From the NCBI RefSeq assembly GCF_051622035.1, contig NC_135358.1, forward strand, positions 23,440,501 through 23,504,500: a DNA stretch of 64,000 nt, read 5' to 3'. Positions 50,847 to 63,013 of this stretch are shown in pieces (position 1 is the stretch's first letter; the number at the start of each line of letters is the position of its first letter). A program made the position numbers and the translations under genes. Below the pieces are notes generated by a model. It ran no database searches and was not told the origin of the DNA. It saw nothing but the letters and a program-made list of their open reading frames with translations. This stretch comes from Arctopsyche grandis. Lineage: Eukaryota; Arthropoda; Insecta; Trichoptera; Hydropsychidae.

Positions 50847-51109
50847 GAAAATCATATGTAGGATTTGCAAGTAACGGATTTACTACAGTTGTAAGCATTT
50901 TGGTTCAAAATAATTCATTAGTAATAATTGAGGGTAAATCAACTTCAATAAATTATTATAATTCAGCACTGTATATTGACTGATATTTTTTGAGATATAA
51001 TAAAGATTTTAATAAAATGAAAGTTATAACAAAGGATTTTTAAGTTATAATAAAATATAATTGCATTTGCAATTACCAATTACGAAAACGGAAATGGGTG
51101 TGCGAAGTA

Positions 51110-51196
51110 GGGTGTGTTTTGTGCTGTTTAGTCGAAGTTTTGCGTGTCGCTTTCGAAGCGGAAGTTCTCTCGTGTGCGGCCGCTCAGCGCGTCAAC
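51110..51196 (+). promoter_or_regulatory. RpS25 promoter/5' UTR
   Basis: The GC-rich leader just before the RpS25 ATG contains pyrimidine runs (TTCTCTCGTG, GCTTTCG) where a TOP-type transcription start would be expected for a ribosomal protein gene. The exact start cannot be placed. Confidence 0.4.
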
Positions 51197-52124
51197 ATGG
51201 TGAGTCCTCGTGCTTCGCCCTTTCGCCCCCCCGACGTTCGAAAGTCCCCTTTGAAGACATACGAGTCATCAAAAGTGCCTCGCTCCATCGCGTGGGAGCA
51301 TTTCGTCTTGATTTCCGTTCACCGCCTTGCCCCGCGTGTTCTCACTTTTGACATAACCTATTCAATAGCCGCTTTATTTCATTTCAGCCGCCCAAGAAGG
51401 ATGCCAAGCCTTCGGCTAAACAGCCGCAGAAGACACAAAAGAAGAAGGAGGGATCAGGAGGTGGAAAGGCCAAGAAGAAGGTAACGTATCTTCATCGTAA
51501 TACATAACCTCAAACCTTACATGTCACTTGTAATTTTTTCACGAATGATTAAAGCTTACGCACCTGAATGTTTGTGAGGGCACAAATCTGATATATTGAG
51601 ACTGACACTTCACTTACACTTCACGTTAATATTTGGTTTTCTTTGGTACACCATCTCAATATTTCCGTTTGTCACATTGCAGAAGTGGTCCAAAGGAAAA
51701 GTTCGCGACAAGTTAAACAACCAGGTGTTGTTCGACAAGGCTACCTATGAGAAGCTGCTGAAGGAAGTTCCTTCGTACAAACTAATCACACCCGCTGTTG
51801 TATCTGAAAGGCTAAAAATCAGAGGGTCGCTTGCAAGACGAGCTCTCATCGAACTTAGGGATAAAGGTGATTCAAATTTCAATTATATGTATATACATTT
51901 ACGTTTGGTACCAAATGATTAAAACATTCAAACTTGAATTTTCCTGAGAGTAAAAATCTGATATATTGAGACTGATGGTTTATATCTGATGCAAGAGTAA
52001 TTATTGTTATTTCTTTATGTGACTCATTCTTTTCTTCATTTCAGGGTTAATTAAGCAAGTTGTACAGCACCACGGTCAAGTAATTTACACACGAACAACC
52101 AAGGGAGACGACCCCGTGGCTTAA
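51197..52124 (+). CDS. RpS25: 40S ribosomal protein S25 (eS25)
   Basis: Small-subunit ribosomal protein near the decoding-head surface of the 40S particle. Four exons: 51197-51199 (the ATG alone), 51388-51480, 51683-51866, 52045-52124, giving 119 aa. It reads [18 protein letters not shown], a Lys/Gly-rich N-tail, then [53 protein letters not shown] and [15 protein letters not shown]. Length and sequence are standard for the family. An intron directly after the ATG is typical of insect ribosomal protein genes. Introns 2 and 3 each hold a snoRNA-like sequence. ATTAAA downstream is a likely poly(A) signal. Confidence 0.98.
51545..51605 (+). ncRNA. Possible C/D-box snoRNA in RpS25 intron 2
   Basis: ATGATTA (C box, one mismatch to RUGAUGA) at 51545-51551, internal CTGA (D') at 51564-51567, TGTGAGG (C'-like), and CTGA (D) at 51602-51605, preceded by AATCTGATATATTGAGA. 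The same C box and the identical pre-D segment occur in intron 3. Ribosomal protein introns are common snoRNA hosts. The terminal stem is weak and the rRNA target was not identified. Confidence 0.5.
51911..51979 (+). ncRNA. Possible C/D-box snoRNA in RpS25 intron 3, paralogous to the one in intron 2
   Basis: ATGATTA at 51915-51921, D'-like CTGA at 51944-51947, AATCTGATATATTGAGA then CTGA at 51972-51975. ACCA before the C box can pair with TGGT after the D box, a short terminal stem. The D-box guide segment is identical to the intron 2 sequence, while the D' guide differs. Confidence 0.52.
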
Positions 52125-53607
52125 ATATATTATTTTATAAATCCAACTGAAATCATGCAATGTTTGCCTTAAATTAAAGAAAATCGTTGCATATCACTTG
52201 TGTTTTATTTATTTTTGTTTGCATTCCCGTTTTAGTCATGATAGCACTCAATTTTAATTTTAGAGATTAAAAAAGTTGTACTTAAGAGATGACAATATGC
52301 TCAGAATTTAATTGAATTTATGTATATTGAGTTAATTACTAATTTTAATTGGAATTGGATTCATATATCGAACTTTCGCTTTTGGTTTCTCTGTTGTCGT
52401 TGCATTCATGGAATTCATGCGAATTTCTGTGTTAAGAAAAGTAACGTTTTTCCCAAATATCCAACTTCATAGCTGGTATTTATTCAATTTTCTTGCAACT
52501 TCCCATATAAAACAAATGGATAATTCGCAACGAATTGCCGAAATGCATTTTCTTTATCAAGGATTCCAAATGAATAAGAACTTAATGGCTTCAAAATATT
52601 TTTATACAATTGACAGCTAAAACAGGTACCATTATCTGTGGTTTTTTTTACCAAATTTTAGAAAAGTCACACATTTTATCTACTTCAGAAGAAAAAACAT
52701 GATTGTATTTTTCGAATGAACTTTATTTGAGTTCCTTTATTATTGACTATTCTTCAGTCAGGATGTAGCGCCATCTAATTTTCATCATCCCGTAATTAAA
52801 ATAAATGCGTACCGCCGAGTGCATCCGCTAATCTGTCCCGGGGACTAAATTTATACTGCAAATAGTTAATTTCTAGTGTAAAAACGATCATTGGAAAAAA
52901 TAATTAAAAATCTGATTCTTGCACTTAAAATCCTTTTTTAAAAAAGAATGATAGTTTCCAACGATATGGAATTAATTATTATAGGTACAATATCATATAC
53001 GCATGTTTTTAGAATAAAACAACGATGGCTATGTGAAAACAAATTAAACTACCTTGATAATCTTCATTTACTTAGTAATATGTATTGTAATCAACACATT
53101 TTATTTTAATAAAAATCACGCTGATGTCAAAAAAAATTGTATATACATAGTTTTCTAGGTACATATATATATTATACCATACATAATTAACTATTTATGT
53201 GTGTAGCTAAGAAATCGTATGTAGAAATCTCACAATGTGAGCTCCTTGATTTTTAGTTGAATAAAAACTTTGTGATATTAGCTTTTGGGCTCTTATTCAC
53301 TACTAACTGATGATAATATATTAATTTACCCTAAATTGATATTAATGTATTATTTTAATCCATATGGACATGCTCAAAGACAAGAGATATCATTTCAGGT
53401 TTTTTCAGGGGGGCCAATATATATGATTTTTTTTATAAAACCTTTTGATCGACATTCTAAACTTTTTGCAGTTTCTGTTGGCTTAAAATTTTAGAAACAA
53501 ATAATTGATTTGATTAAGATTCATAGTATTTCATCGAATGACCTGCACGTTCCTTATCTGGCCAAATTTAAGGGGAGGCGGGTAAAAGTCTGTAGGCGGG
53601 GTAGGTA
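52125..53607. other. Intergenic AT-rich DNA after RpS25
   Basis: RpS25 3' UTR followed by about 1.4 kb with no recognisable gene, repeat ends or RNA. Short ORFs here have no family features. Confidence 0.4.
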
Positions 53608-54331
53608 TGTGTTGACCGTATCCCGGCCTAACGAAACACTGTTGTGCTAGTTTTAAAAAGTTTTATTGTTTGCCTATGGTTGTACAAAGGTATGGTATTT
53701 GTGGGCAAAAGTATGTCGTTCAGCGGTCTCTGGATATGGTAGAGTGTCGCTGGCTCGGCATTCAGCTATGTTCAGAAGGTCTCTGGATGCGGCAGTGTGT
53801 TGCTGGCTCGTTGTTCGGCTATGTTCGGAAGGTCTCTGGATACGGCAGTGTGTTGCTGGCTCGTCCGGCTGGTTGATCTTCCAAGTCCGCGTAGTGTAGT
53901 GGTGGCTGGTCAGGAGCTGTATGTTGACTGGTCTGCTGTTGTGTGTCGACGCTTGCTGCTGTGGGTCGACTGGCGTTGTTTGGGTTGTACCTCCTTTTAT
54001 AGTGTTTCTGGAATGCTTGGTGGAAGTGGTTATTGATGCGTACGAAAGGAATTTGCTTTCGTCGAGGCGTCGAATTTTCTGGAATGCTTGGTGGAAGTGG
54101 TTGTACGAGCATTTAGTTTGTTGATGCGTACGAAAGGAATGCACTTTTGTCGAGGCGTAGTATTTTCTGGAATGCTTGATGGAAGTGGTTATTGATGCGT
54201 ACGAGAGGAATTTGCTTTCGTCGAGGCGTAGAATTTTCTGGAATGCTTGATGCTGTTCCGCTCGATGTATTTTGTTGTTGCGGAATATTCTCGAAGGTTT
54301 CGATGACGATGACGACGACGAGATTCCTACA
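53608..54331 (-). mobile_element. LTR of a retroelement with adjacent polypurine tract
   Basis: Borders TGTGTTGACC and GATTCCTACA (TG...CA). The minus strand has CAATAAAACTTTTT (poly(A) signal) then GTGTTTCGTTAGGCCGGGAT, matching the LTR at 49869-50310. Immediately beyond (54332-54356) the minus strand reads TTGGGGGGGAGCAAGAGGGG, a polypurine tract, so this is the downstream LTR of an otherwise lost element. Inside are two tandem repeat sets: GGTCTCTGGATNCGGCAGTG (3 units, 53726-53860) and GATGCGTACGAAAGGAAT with GAATGCTTGGTGGAAGTGGT (3 units, 54008-54250). Confidence 0.65.
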
Positions 54332-54635
54332 AGTCCCCTCTTGCTCCCCCCCAAATGAGGTTCCTGCCAACGACTAGGTTTTTTTCTAATTTGTTTTTGA
54401 TTATTAATTTATTTCTCGATAAGGATACTTTTTCTCGATAAGAATGTGTAGAATTTTCTCCCTAATTTCTAAATTAATATCAAATTAGTTAGTTTATTTT
54501 ATACCAAAATATTAAAATTTATTTGCGAATATAAAATAGTTACAGGTAATGCGCAATAAATGTAGTATTACGGCCCACTGAGTGATGTCAGCTGTCAGAT
54601 GGATGTCGGCGTTCGCATAGATATTATTTGTCAAG

Positions 54636-57600
54636 ATGATGAACCAATACTTAAAAGAATTAGAACAAGTAATTCTGCAATTTTATATTGAAATTTAATT
54701 TCATCATGTAAATATTTAAGTATGTCAAGAAATGCTGATTTTTATGTTTTGTTATTTTATCGATATAGGAACCGTTTGATCCCGACGAATTCGTCGAAAG
54801 ATTAGCATGGAGAGCGACCAAAGAAGGTGGCTCTTCTAAACCTTTTAATCCTGAACTCGTTCACGAAACATTCACTCGAGCAATTGAAGACCTCAAAGTA
54901 CATTAATCAAACATTTTGACCTTGTTCTTCAAATTATTTTTAATTTCATAGATTTAAATTTTAATAGGTTCTACAAGACCGACAGGAGAGAAAATGCTTG
55001 CGCTTAGAACAAGCTTTAAAAGAAGAAGAGGAGACTTTCGCGATGAAATTAGCCCAATTACAAGATCAACATAAAGTATGGAAAATTAATAATTTTTCAT
55101 TTTTAATATATGTAAATGTATTCTATAGTTCGATTGTTTGTTGAAAATAGCGTTCAGTGGGTGTATTCTCTGAATTGGACGAGCGAATAAATTGGGCTGG
55201 TGGTCGAGCTTTACAAGTGGGAGAACAATTAGGAGCAGCACAGCGTCCTCGTTCTCGAGCTGCTGCAGCCTTAGCCCTTCTGACCTTGCTCTCCGATTTT
55301 TTATCACCGGGACCCGTCCACAATGAAATATTTAATGATGCTTCAAAGGTATATTAATTAAATAATTTTTTTTTGAATAATAATCACTATTCATAAATAT
55401 GCGTTTTATTTCAATAGATAGATGAAGCAGCTGATATGATTCAAAAACTATACATGATCGCTCAAGAACTACCAGCGGAAAAATTTGAAGCTGCAAAAAA
55501 GAAAATAGAAGCCAAGTATAATGAAATAGAACGCACTCTTATCGAAGAATTTGTCAGGTCTCAAAATGCTGGAAATATAACAAGGATGAAAGAGATAGCT
55601 GCCATATTGACGCACTTTAAAGGCTATTCACAATGCGTTGACGCTTTCATTGAAACAAGTCAAATGGTATGTGTGATTTTTTTACAGTTTGTGAACATAT
55701 TTTTACAGTTTGTGAATAAAATATATTTTTTTGTTACAGAATTCTTTCAATACAAAAGAAGTGTTTTCAGGCATATTGCCAATGTGTGAAACAAATTACG
55801 TTATTATAAAAAGTGTATTTTCAAATCCCGACCAAGTCATGAGTAAATTTATTTTGAATATATTCCATTTAAAGTTGCAAAAATACATTCAAACTAGATT
55901 GTCAGATAGAAGTGATCTTGATAAATATTTGAAGAATCTTTATGAAATGTATACCAGGTAATGAAACATTAATGATCGGTGAATCTGACGATTCTTCTGA
56001 GTTTAATTCTCTTTTTTTTTATATACTAGCACTCAAAAAGTTTGTGAAGATTTGTCATCTTTGGGTGAAGTGGCTTCACTCGGTTTGCTGGGTAGATTGG
56101 GAGCTCTCGGTGGTGCCATCGGAAAGCCTTTAGAAACTTATTTTCCAACTGAACAACAACGATTAAGTACAACCTTCTCAACTGCTCTACAGCGCTACTA
56201 TGCCTCGAAACAGCATACAAGACAAAAGAAACAAGGAGGGTTAGTATACGTTTTTTCAAATAAATATCTGAGCATCTTTTTGCAAATTACTTTTTACAAT
56301 GATTATTTTAGCCTGCAATACATTCAATCTGTGATCAGCACGAGGGCTAATATAAACATTGCACCAGTAGAAAATTATGGTGGAGAAACATTTTTATCGG
56401 AAGAATTAGCAACACAGATGCTTCAAGAAGCGAAGACTTCTTTCATTAGATGTAAAGTTGTAAGTGGTGTTGACTTTTTATGTATATGCATACATATGAG
56501 CCATTATATTGGCGGAAGTCTAATTTTCAGTTCCAAAAACACTATTTCTGTTTAATTTAGTTCACAAATTGCTATCAATTCGATATGTTCAGAATCTCGG
56601 AAAAGCAGAATAAACGTATTACAGGCCACTAGTATTTTTAAATATTGTTAAACTTAAAAGTAAAGTGGACTTTTGCCATTTTCAAATATAACAGCTCATA
56701 TGTTGGATTAAAAATGGATGAAATATATATTTTTTCTATTTTAGCTGTCGGCTCCCAACGAACTGGCTTCTAATGCGACTGAACTTACGGAGATTCTCGT
56801 TCAACAGCTTCTTGTTGAACATTGCGATTATGCTGTAGATTTAGGCTTACAAAGTATGCCAATCGTTGAAAATAAAACAACTCCAAAGGTAATGTCATAA
56901 TATAAAATCTAAAAAAAATTGTTTGAATGAGTATTATTTATGTTTTTTTTTAGATACACTTTTTTGAAGTAGTAAAGCAGTGTAATGCCATAGTTCACTT
57001 ATTTGAAAAACATTTCCAAGAGTATATCTTACCATGCGTAAGGTAATTTTTCTGTTTATATTTTAATGACTTTCACATAATTAATGTTAAATTAATGCTA
57101 AATAAATTATTCAGCTCTACTTCAAAGCAGTCAATATGTTTACAAAAGAAAAACGTAACGCTTGAACAACTTGAATCCAAACTTGATGCTGGTTTGGAAC
57201 GCTCAATATCGATTATCATATCTTGGGTGAAACTTTATTTACAAACAGAACAGAAGAAAACGGATTTTAAACCAGAAGGCGATGTTGATACATTAGCTTC
57301 AAGTGTTAGTATTATATATTATTTGTAAAATATTATAAATTAAAATATTAAATATTAAAATTAAATATTAAAATATTATTCTTTTGAATTATAACACATT
57401 TCTTTCATTATAGGCATGCCTAACTGTTGTAAGCTATTTGAATACCACACTCACACGTATATCTGATTGTTTGGATGGGGAAAACATAAGAGCTGTTACT
57501 CAAGAGCTTGGAATACGATTGCACCGAGTTATATATGAACACCTCATGACATTCCAGTTTAATTCTGCAGGTTGAATTTCAACAAATTCTGCAATAGATT

Positions 57601-57985
57601 TGTATGTATTCTTGTATTGATATGTTTTATTATATTTTCAGGTGCTATGTGTGCAATTTGTGATGTAAACGAATATAGGAAAATCATGTCGGGAGCCAAT
57701 ATACCTCCGCTAATCAGTGAACTGTTTAATACATTACATGCGTTGTGTAATTTGTTGCTAGTAAAGCCTGAAAATTTACAACAAGTCTGTGAAGGAGAAA
57801 CATTGGTACGTATATGGCTATTGAATTTAAGTGATAAAATCATTCTATTGAATTTGTTATTATTGAATAATCATTTTGTTTTACAGGCCGAACTTGACCG
57901 TTCAATTCTGCTACAGTTTGTACAGTTGCGGTCTGATTTCAAGTCAAAAAAATTAGGTACATTATTAAAAGGCTCAAATTCGTAA
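54636..57985 (+). CDS. Sec10: Exocyst complex component 5 (Sec10)
   Basis: Subunit of the octameric exocyst that tethers secretory vesicles to the plasma membrane. Fourteen exons: 54636-54668, 54769-54897, 54968-55075, 55151-55348, 55418-55666, 55740-55957, 56030-56239, 56312-56459, 56745-56888, 56954-57042, 57115-57304, 57414-57570, 57642-57805, 57887-57985 (711 aa, close to the human 708). Matches include EPFDPDEFVERLAWR near the N-terminus, a coiled-coil segment, DEAADMIQKLYMIAQELP, ITRMKEIAAILTHFKGYSQC, LKNLYEMYTSTQ, ALQRYYASKQHTRQ, GGETFLSEELATQMLQEAK, EQKKTDFKPEGD, MCAICDVNEYRK and LFNTLHALCNLLLVKPENL. The start MMNQYLKELEQ was chosen by phase: the upstream ATG at 54599 is in another frame and cannot join exon 2. 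Mostly alpha-helical, cytosolic. Confidence 0.97.
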
Positions 57986-58860
57986 TAAAATATTGTACAA
58001 ATAATTCAAACAGGATGGGGCTTGCTGATATAAGCGTTTTGCATAAACAAATAAAATGTATTTTAATCACCAAATTATAGATATAAGATATTATTTTCTG
58101 AGATGCTATGTCAATTTTTTTTTGCAAATACATATAGACACATTTACAGATAATTTAAAAATATTATAACTATGTTTATTAAATAACGCGAAAAAATAAA
58201 ATATGATTTTTCACTATGTATGTATTTGTAATTATTTTTTTCCTTTCGTAATTCATTTTTACAAGCTTGATATCAAATTGTTTTCGCTAATGTAGCTTAA
58301 ATTAGTATTGCATTGGTTTGAGGATCGAATATTCATGTTGCTTTGGTAAATATGTAGTAAATAAAAATTTGCCCAAGCGATATCATATCCTGCAATTCGT
58401 GGCACAATCTGTAATAGATGCTTTTACAATTTTAAAGGTTAAAAACATATTGTTCATAATACACGGTTTTCATCTTCATTCTCCATGCAAAATGGATTCG
58501 ATAAATTATGAATTAAAATCGATTTTGTAGAATCTGTAAAGTTTCCTGACAAAGTTATTGCACTTAAAATCAGTGGGGTAATATCAATGTAAACGAATAT
58601 GTATATTTGTTCTTAATAAAGGCTAGATTTTTATTTGGGGGGGGGAGGGGGGGCGTGTTCCTTAATTTGGCAAACAGCACTGAAAAGACATTCATACGAT
58701 AACGCAAGTGTATGTAAAATGAAAACGCTGAAATGCCGTAATATTTCATCCATTTGACAATGGGGCTCGAAACAACGAACACCCAAACAGCCGCGTCAAC
58801 GCGAAGCGTGGGCGTAAATAATAATAAAAAAAAAGAATATTTTTTTTGGCACTGGTTGAA
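57986..58860. other. Sec10 3' UTR and intergenic AT-rich DNA
   Basis: AATAAA at about 58050 is the likely Sec10 poly(A) signal. A G-rich run (GGGGGGGGGAGGGGGGG) lies at 58637. No gene seen. Confidence 0.45.
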
Positions 58861-58889
58861 TATGGTTCATGCAATGGCCGCCAGGATCG

Positions 58890-59109
58890 CACGACAATAA
58901 AGGGAGACAGCGCTATCGCTGCAAAGTGCGAGTGCGAGCGAGAGGAGCATTTCATTCATGGTTGCTCCCCCACCGCCAGTCCCGCGGCAGTCGCGTGTGC
59001 GCGCCTGCGTCGTGTCGTCGCGTCGCTCAAACTCTCTCGCGCCAGCGGCCCTCAAAGTGTTTCGGGGTGCGCTCGGGCCGCACCGCTTCACCACGGAGCC
59101 CATCAAAAC
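58890..59109 (+). other. GC-rich noncoding first-exon candidate of a gene extending right
   Basis: A sharp 200-bp GC/CpG-rich block in AT-rich surroundings (GCGAGTGCGAGCGAGAGG, CGCGTGTGCGCGCCTGCG) ends at CATCAAAAC followed by GTAAGATCG, a good splice donor at 59110. No downstream coding exon is visible in the remaining 4.9 kb. This is most simply the promoter and 5' UTR exon of a gene with a long first intron. It is inference from composition and the donor. Confidence 0.45.
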
Positions 59110-62018
59110 GTAAGATCGACTGTCACAATTGCGTTTTCGCCATTTTGAATCCCCCCTGCCCCGATCCCCGGCTCCTCCCCCTGGCAACCGTCTACTGTTG
59201 TTTATTTTCGTTCTGCAGTCACCCACACCGATCGCCCATGTTGTTTTTATGGTTTCTATTGAGAGTGTGTAGTATTGTTGGGTCTAGGTCACAATCCCGA
59301 CAGGTCGAAATCTCTATCCAACAGTCCTGATCTTATTTTTGCAAACCGAAATATTAACGAAATCCTGCCATGACTGCTCTTCTTAATTAATACGTAATTA
59401 TTACCTACAAAATGTGCTGCATGTTTATTTCTACTATAACTGCGTCTACGTGCGTTTTGCTTGCGTAATATCAAACCTTTGAAAGTTTAGATTTTTCCTC
59501 AAATAAACTCACTTTCGAATATATTTGTGCATCCTAGATACAATTAGTTTTTTTCATAAAACAAAAAAAAAGTATTATAATACAGTAACATAGACACCAA
59601 AAAAGTTTCTAAAAATAATTTAGTAATGAAGAAAAGCTTTGCTTAGTGGGATATATATGATACTATGAATCGGAAAAATGACAACAATAAAAATTTCAAG
59701 GTAGACAAAATAGAACAAAATAGATCAACATGAGGGGGAATATTGTTAAGAGAATAGCAAGTATATAAAATGGAATTACAGGAGTAGTTGATAGCTGATT
59801 ACGGAATGAAGGTTTACGGAAGAATCTGATCAGATATTGGAATATGACTAATAAGGACTATCAATCATATGTATCTTCCCATCTTTTTTTATTACATACA
59901 TACATACATATGTAATATAGAGTCTTTTTAATTACCTCTTATTATATTATTAGGTACATACTTATTTAAATTATTGTTTGAAAAAAATCGGTTTTTTAAA
60001 TGTAATTAATATTTAATCAACTAATATTTTTTAATTTAATTAATAATATTCAATTAGGATGTATTTCAATATATCGAAAAGGGGTTTAAATCGTGTTTTA
60101 GTGCCCTTTATTAGTTTGACGTTTCGACATTGACTCACCTTCAATAGTTTGACGTTTCGTTGAAGTTTTTGTATCCTTCACTTTATAAATTCATAACTCA
60201 CGTAGAAAATCGACAACTATAACAACTTCAAATGAAGTATTAACTCCAGAAGAAATAAGAAACGAATATATCTGACGTCTAGCAACATTGTTATGTTACT
60301 ACTCTGATAACGAATCTATGTATTCTGCGTTTGATTAAAAATACAATGACATGTGCTAATTATCAGTAACTTTGCACACTCTACAGGTATAACCAAGGAA
60401 TATGTCAACTTGAAACTATGTAATAATAAAGGACAAACCCTATTTTATCGAAAAACGCATTCATGAAAGTTGAATGTGAAGTATGTATTTAGCAATACTT
60501 TCTACGATATGGTGACACTTGCTATTTGTTTAAGCTTTAAATTATTTCCATTTCAGTATAAATTTCTTCTCCATTATTTTACAAATGTTCCTCATCTTAC
60601 TGTCACGGTTGAATTTGAAACTGCATCATTTTTTGTTTGATTTTTGACCTGTCAAATTTTTTTTATCTTCATTGTTCTATGATTTCGCTGTCGCTAGAGA
60701 TACGACGATTCATTCATACATGCATGTATGATAAAAATCTTTATCTACTTACTGATAGTCGTGTGTGGTTCGATTTTGCCGACGTTGCCATCTTGGGGCG
60801 AATATTTTGTATGAAGGATGTGAAATTTAGTAGGTCAATCTGTGCATTTTCATGCCAATTAGTTGGTCGGAAATGTTGGTACATATTTATATATAACATG
60901 TATCGTGCGATTTTATGTTTTAAATGTTGTTTATATACTTATTTGGGTTTGTTATCCGTAAAGGTTATTGACTTGGAAGTAACCGGTGCCCTTTTGTGGG
61001 ACAATTTTATTAAAGGGAAGGGGGTCTGATAACGTCTCAGCGTTGAGAGACTGACTCATTCAGACTGTCTTATTTGGTTGTAGGAGGTCTTTAGATTGGA
61101 CAAATGTCATAAACTAAAAAGTAATGAGAAATGTATAGTGCAATACATTTTACATACTTCTACAGGTAGGTGAAATTTCATAAACAATATTTTATGTTGT
61201 GAACAAAGACCTTGACCTACGAACTACGAAGTGATTCATGACCTACGATAATATAAAATGCACATCTTATTGTTGTCTAATAGTATTGCTTTGTCATAAT
61301 TAATTCCAGTATAATCTAATTAATCTATTTCTACATCTGGAAAAAATTTCTTCCACGGTAAATGAGTGACTTTATTTTGTGCCAAGATTGATTTTTTCCA
61401 TAGCATCCAATGTCGTAACTTTAAGACCAGTACGGTAACGCCATTTTATTGATGAACTAAATCATCGATCCGTGGTTAAATTAAAGGTGGTAAATTTTTG
61501 ATAACATGAGACATTCGTCACATATAGTTAGAATAAAAAAAATTGAGTAAAAGTGATTATTTTGGTATTCATATCGTTTGAATGCTTTAGTAAATAGCAA
61601 CACTGCGATCCCATCATCATATATTGTTACTTAAAATTAATTGATGGTTGCTGTATTCGAAGGTGAAATCATATTTTTATTACGATTAGATAGATGGCTA
61701 TCGACTTCCGTAATATGTTTTTGATAAGGTAATTTCTTTATTCATATTTATTGAATTAATAGATTATGTAGTTTTCGTAGAAGACAACAATCATCAAGAT
61801 CGGCCAATGATCATTTCTATCAATTCTAATAGGTGTTTTTGTTGTCAAATGAGTTGTGTATTTTGTTATCTTTTTTTCTCAGTTCGAATACACTTTTTAC
61901 TGTTTTGTTTTTCATGAATCAATGTATTTGTAGACTTCGTAACGGGATAGATTTCCCGATGGAGATGATTTTCAAAATAGTGCGAAACTCTTTTTTTGCC
62001 GTTTTTACAGATCTATAA
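59110..62018. other. Gene-free AT-rich DNA (possible long first intron)
   Basis: No exon with recognisable similarity on either strand. The 130-residue frame at 60637-61029 has no domain features and biased Cys/Phe/Leu composition of random AT-rich sequence. Confidence 0.4.
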
Positions 62019-62430
62019 TCATCATCATTCACAGCCATTCGCCATCCACTGCTGGATGAAGGCTTCTCCTACGTGCATCCATTCGTCTCTGTTTTAAGCA
62101 ACTATCATCCATCTCACCGCACACATTTTTCTGATTTCATCCACCCACCTCCCCTGTAGCCTTTTACATTCTCTCGCGTAACATTCAAGCACTTCTTTCG
62201 TCCGTTATTCTAGTTATGTGATCCGCCCATTTCCATTTCAATCTGTTTACTGTCGCTATTGCATGAACCATCTTTGTCATAATTCTAACCCACGTATTCC
62301 GTTTTCTATCTCTCACCGTTATGCCGAGCATACAGCGTTCCATACTTTGTTTGAGTGCACTGGACCTTATGCAGAATTTTGGCGTTCAATGTAATTAATT
62401 TCGCATCCATATGTCATCACAGGCAAGACA
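62019..62430 (-). pseudogene. RTE-type LINE 3' end (endonuclease-reverse transcriptase C-terminus)
   Basis: Minus strand: a block PVMTYGCE, then SMERCMLGITVRDRKRNTWV, RIMTKMVHAIATVNRLKWKW and ADHITR, then a frameshifted HPAVDGEWL-like end followed by a TGATGATGA tail at 62019-62030. The tail of TGA repeats and the LKWKWADHI block are characteristic of the RTE-like elements common in insect genomes. Frameshifted and 5'-truncated. Confidence 0.82.
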
Positions 62431-62618
62431 CACAGTACATTACATAGAAATTATTTAGATCTATACTATGATGTGAAATATGTTTACGGCTATGTATAGT
62501 GACAGTATACAATCTGTTATTCGTGTGGCGTTCAGTATGGGTGCGACCAATACGAATTTTAAATTCAAATGTCGTCAAATATGGGGACAGATTGACCCTG
62601 AAAGCTTGGGATTTGTTT

Positions 62619-62636
62619 TTTTTTTTTTTTTTTTGT
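62619..62636. repeat. Poly(T) tract
   Basis: Uninterrupted run of T of about 20 bases in otherwise unremarkable DNA between the LINE remnant and the palindromic element. Confidence 0.9.
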
Positions 62637-63013
62637 AGAAGATGTTTGCGACTGTGTCGTCGAAAATGAAAAGAACAAAGATGTAAGATTTGCATCGTTT
62701 TTCCCACACTGTAGTAGTATCCTTTTGGCCACATGTCTCCGTTGACGACCCACCCGAACGTATTTTTTTCACATTCATTAGAATTTGTTTAGAAAATTCT
62801 TTACATTAGGCGGTATCTTGCACATATGTTTCGCAATTTTTAATATTATGCCTACTGGGTATTTTTCGCGAGTTATTTCACGCTTTAAATTTAATCCCTT
62901 TTTAGCATTAAAATATTTTGATTTATTTACATTTAGTCAAATTATAACCAAATTTACTTGGACTCGAAGGAATAAAAAAAAACCTTCAGGTCGTATATTT
63001 ATTCGCGGTCTCC

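Noticed and set aside
54008..54250. Possible CRISPR-like direct repeats
   Set aside because: Three irregular ~90-bp repeats inside an LTR with unequal spacers of related sequence, in a eukaryotic genome; they are tandem duplications in the LTR.
54599..54668. Alternative Sec10 start at the upstream ATG (MDVGVRIDII)
   Set aside because: That frame would join exon 2 out of phase. The ATG at 54636 gives MMNQYLKELEQ joined in phase to EPFDPDEF, as in the family.
54636..57985. COG4 (another vesicle-tethering subunit)
   Set aside because: Considered at first because of the helical rod-like composition. The blocks LPAEKFEAAKKKIEAKY, HFKGYSQC, ICDVNEYRK and TLHALCNLL match Sec10/EXOC5, not COG4.
60637..61029. 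130-codon plus-strand frame
   Set aside because: No start context, domain, or splice partners; composition typical of AT-rich random frames.
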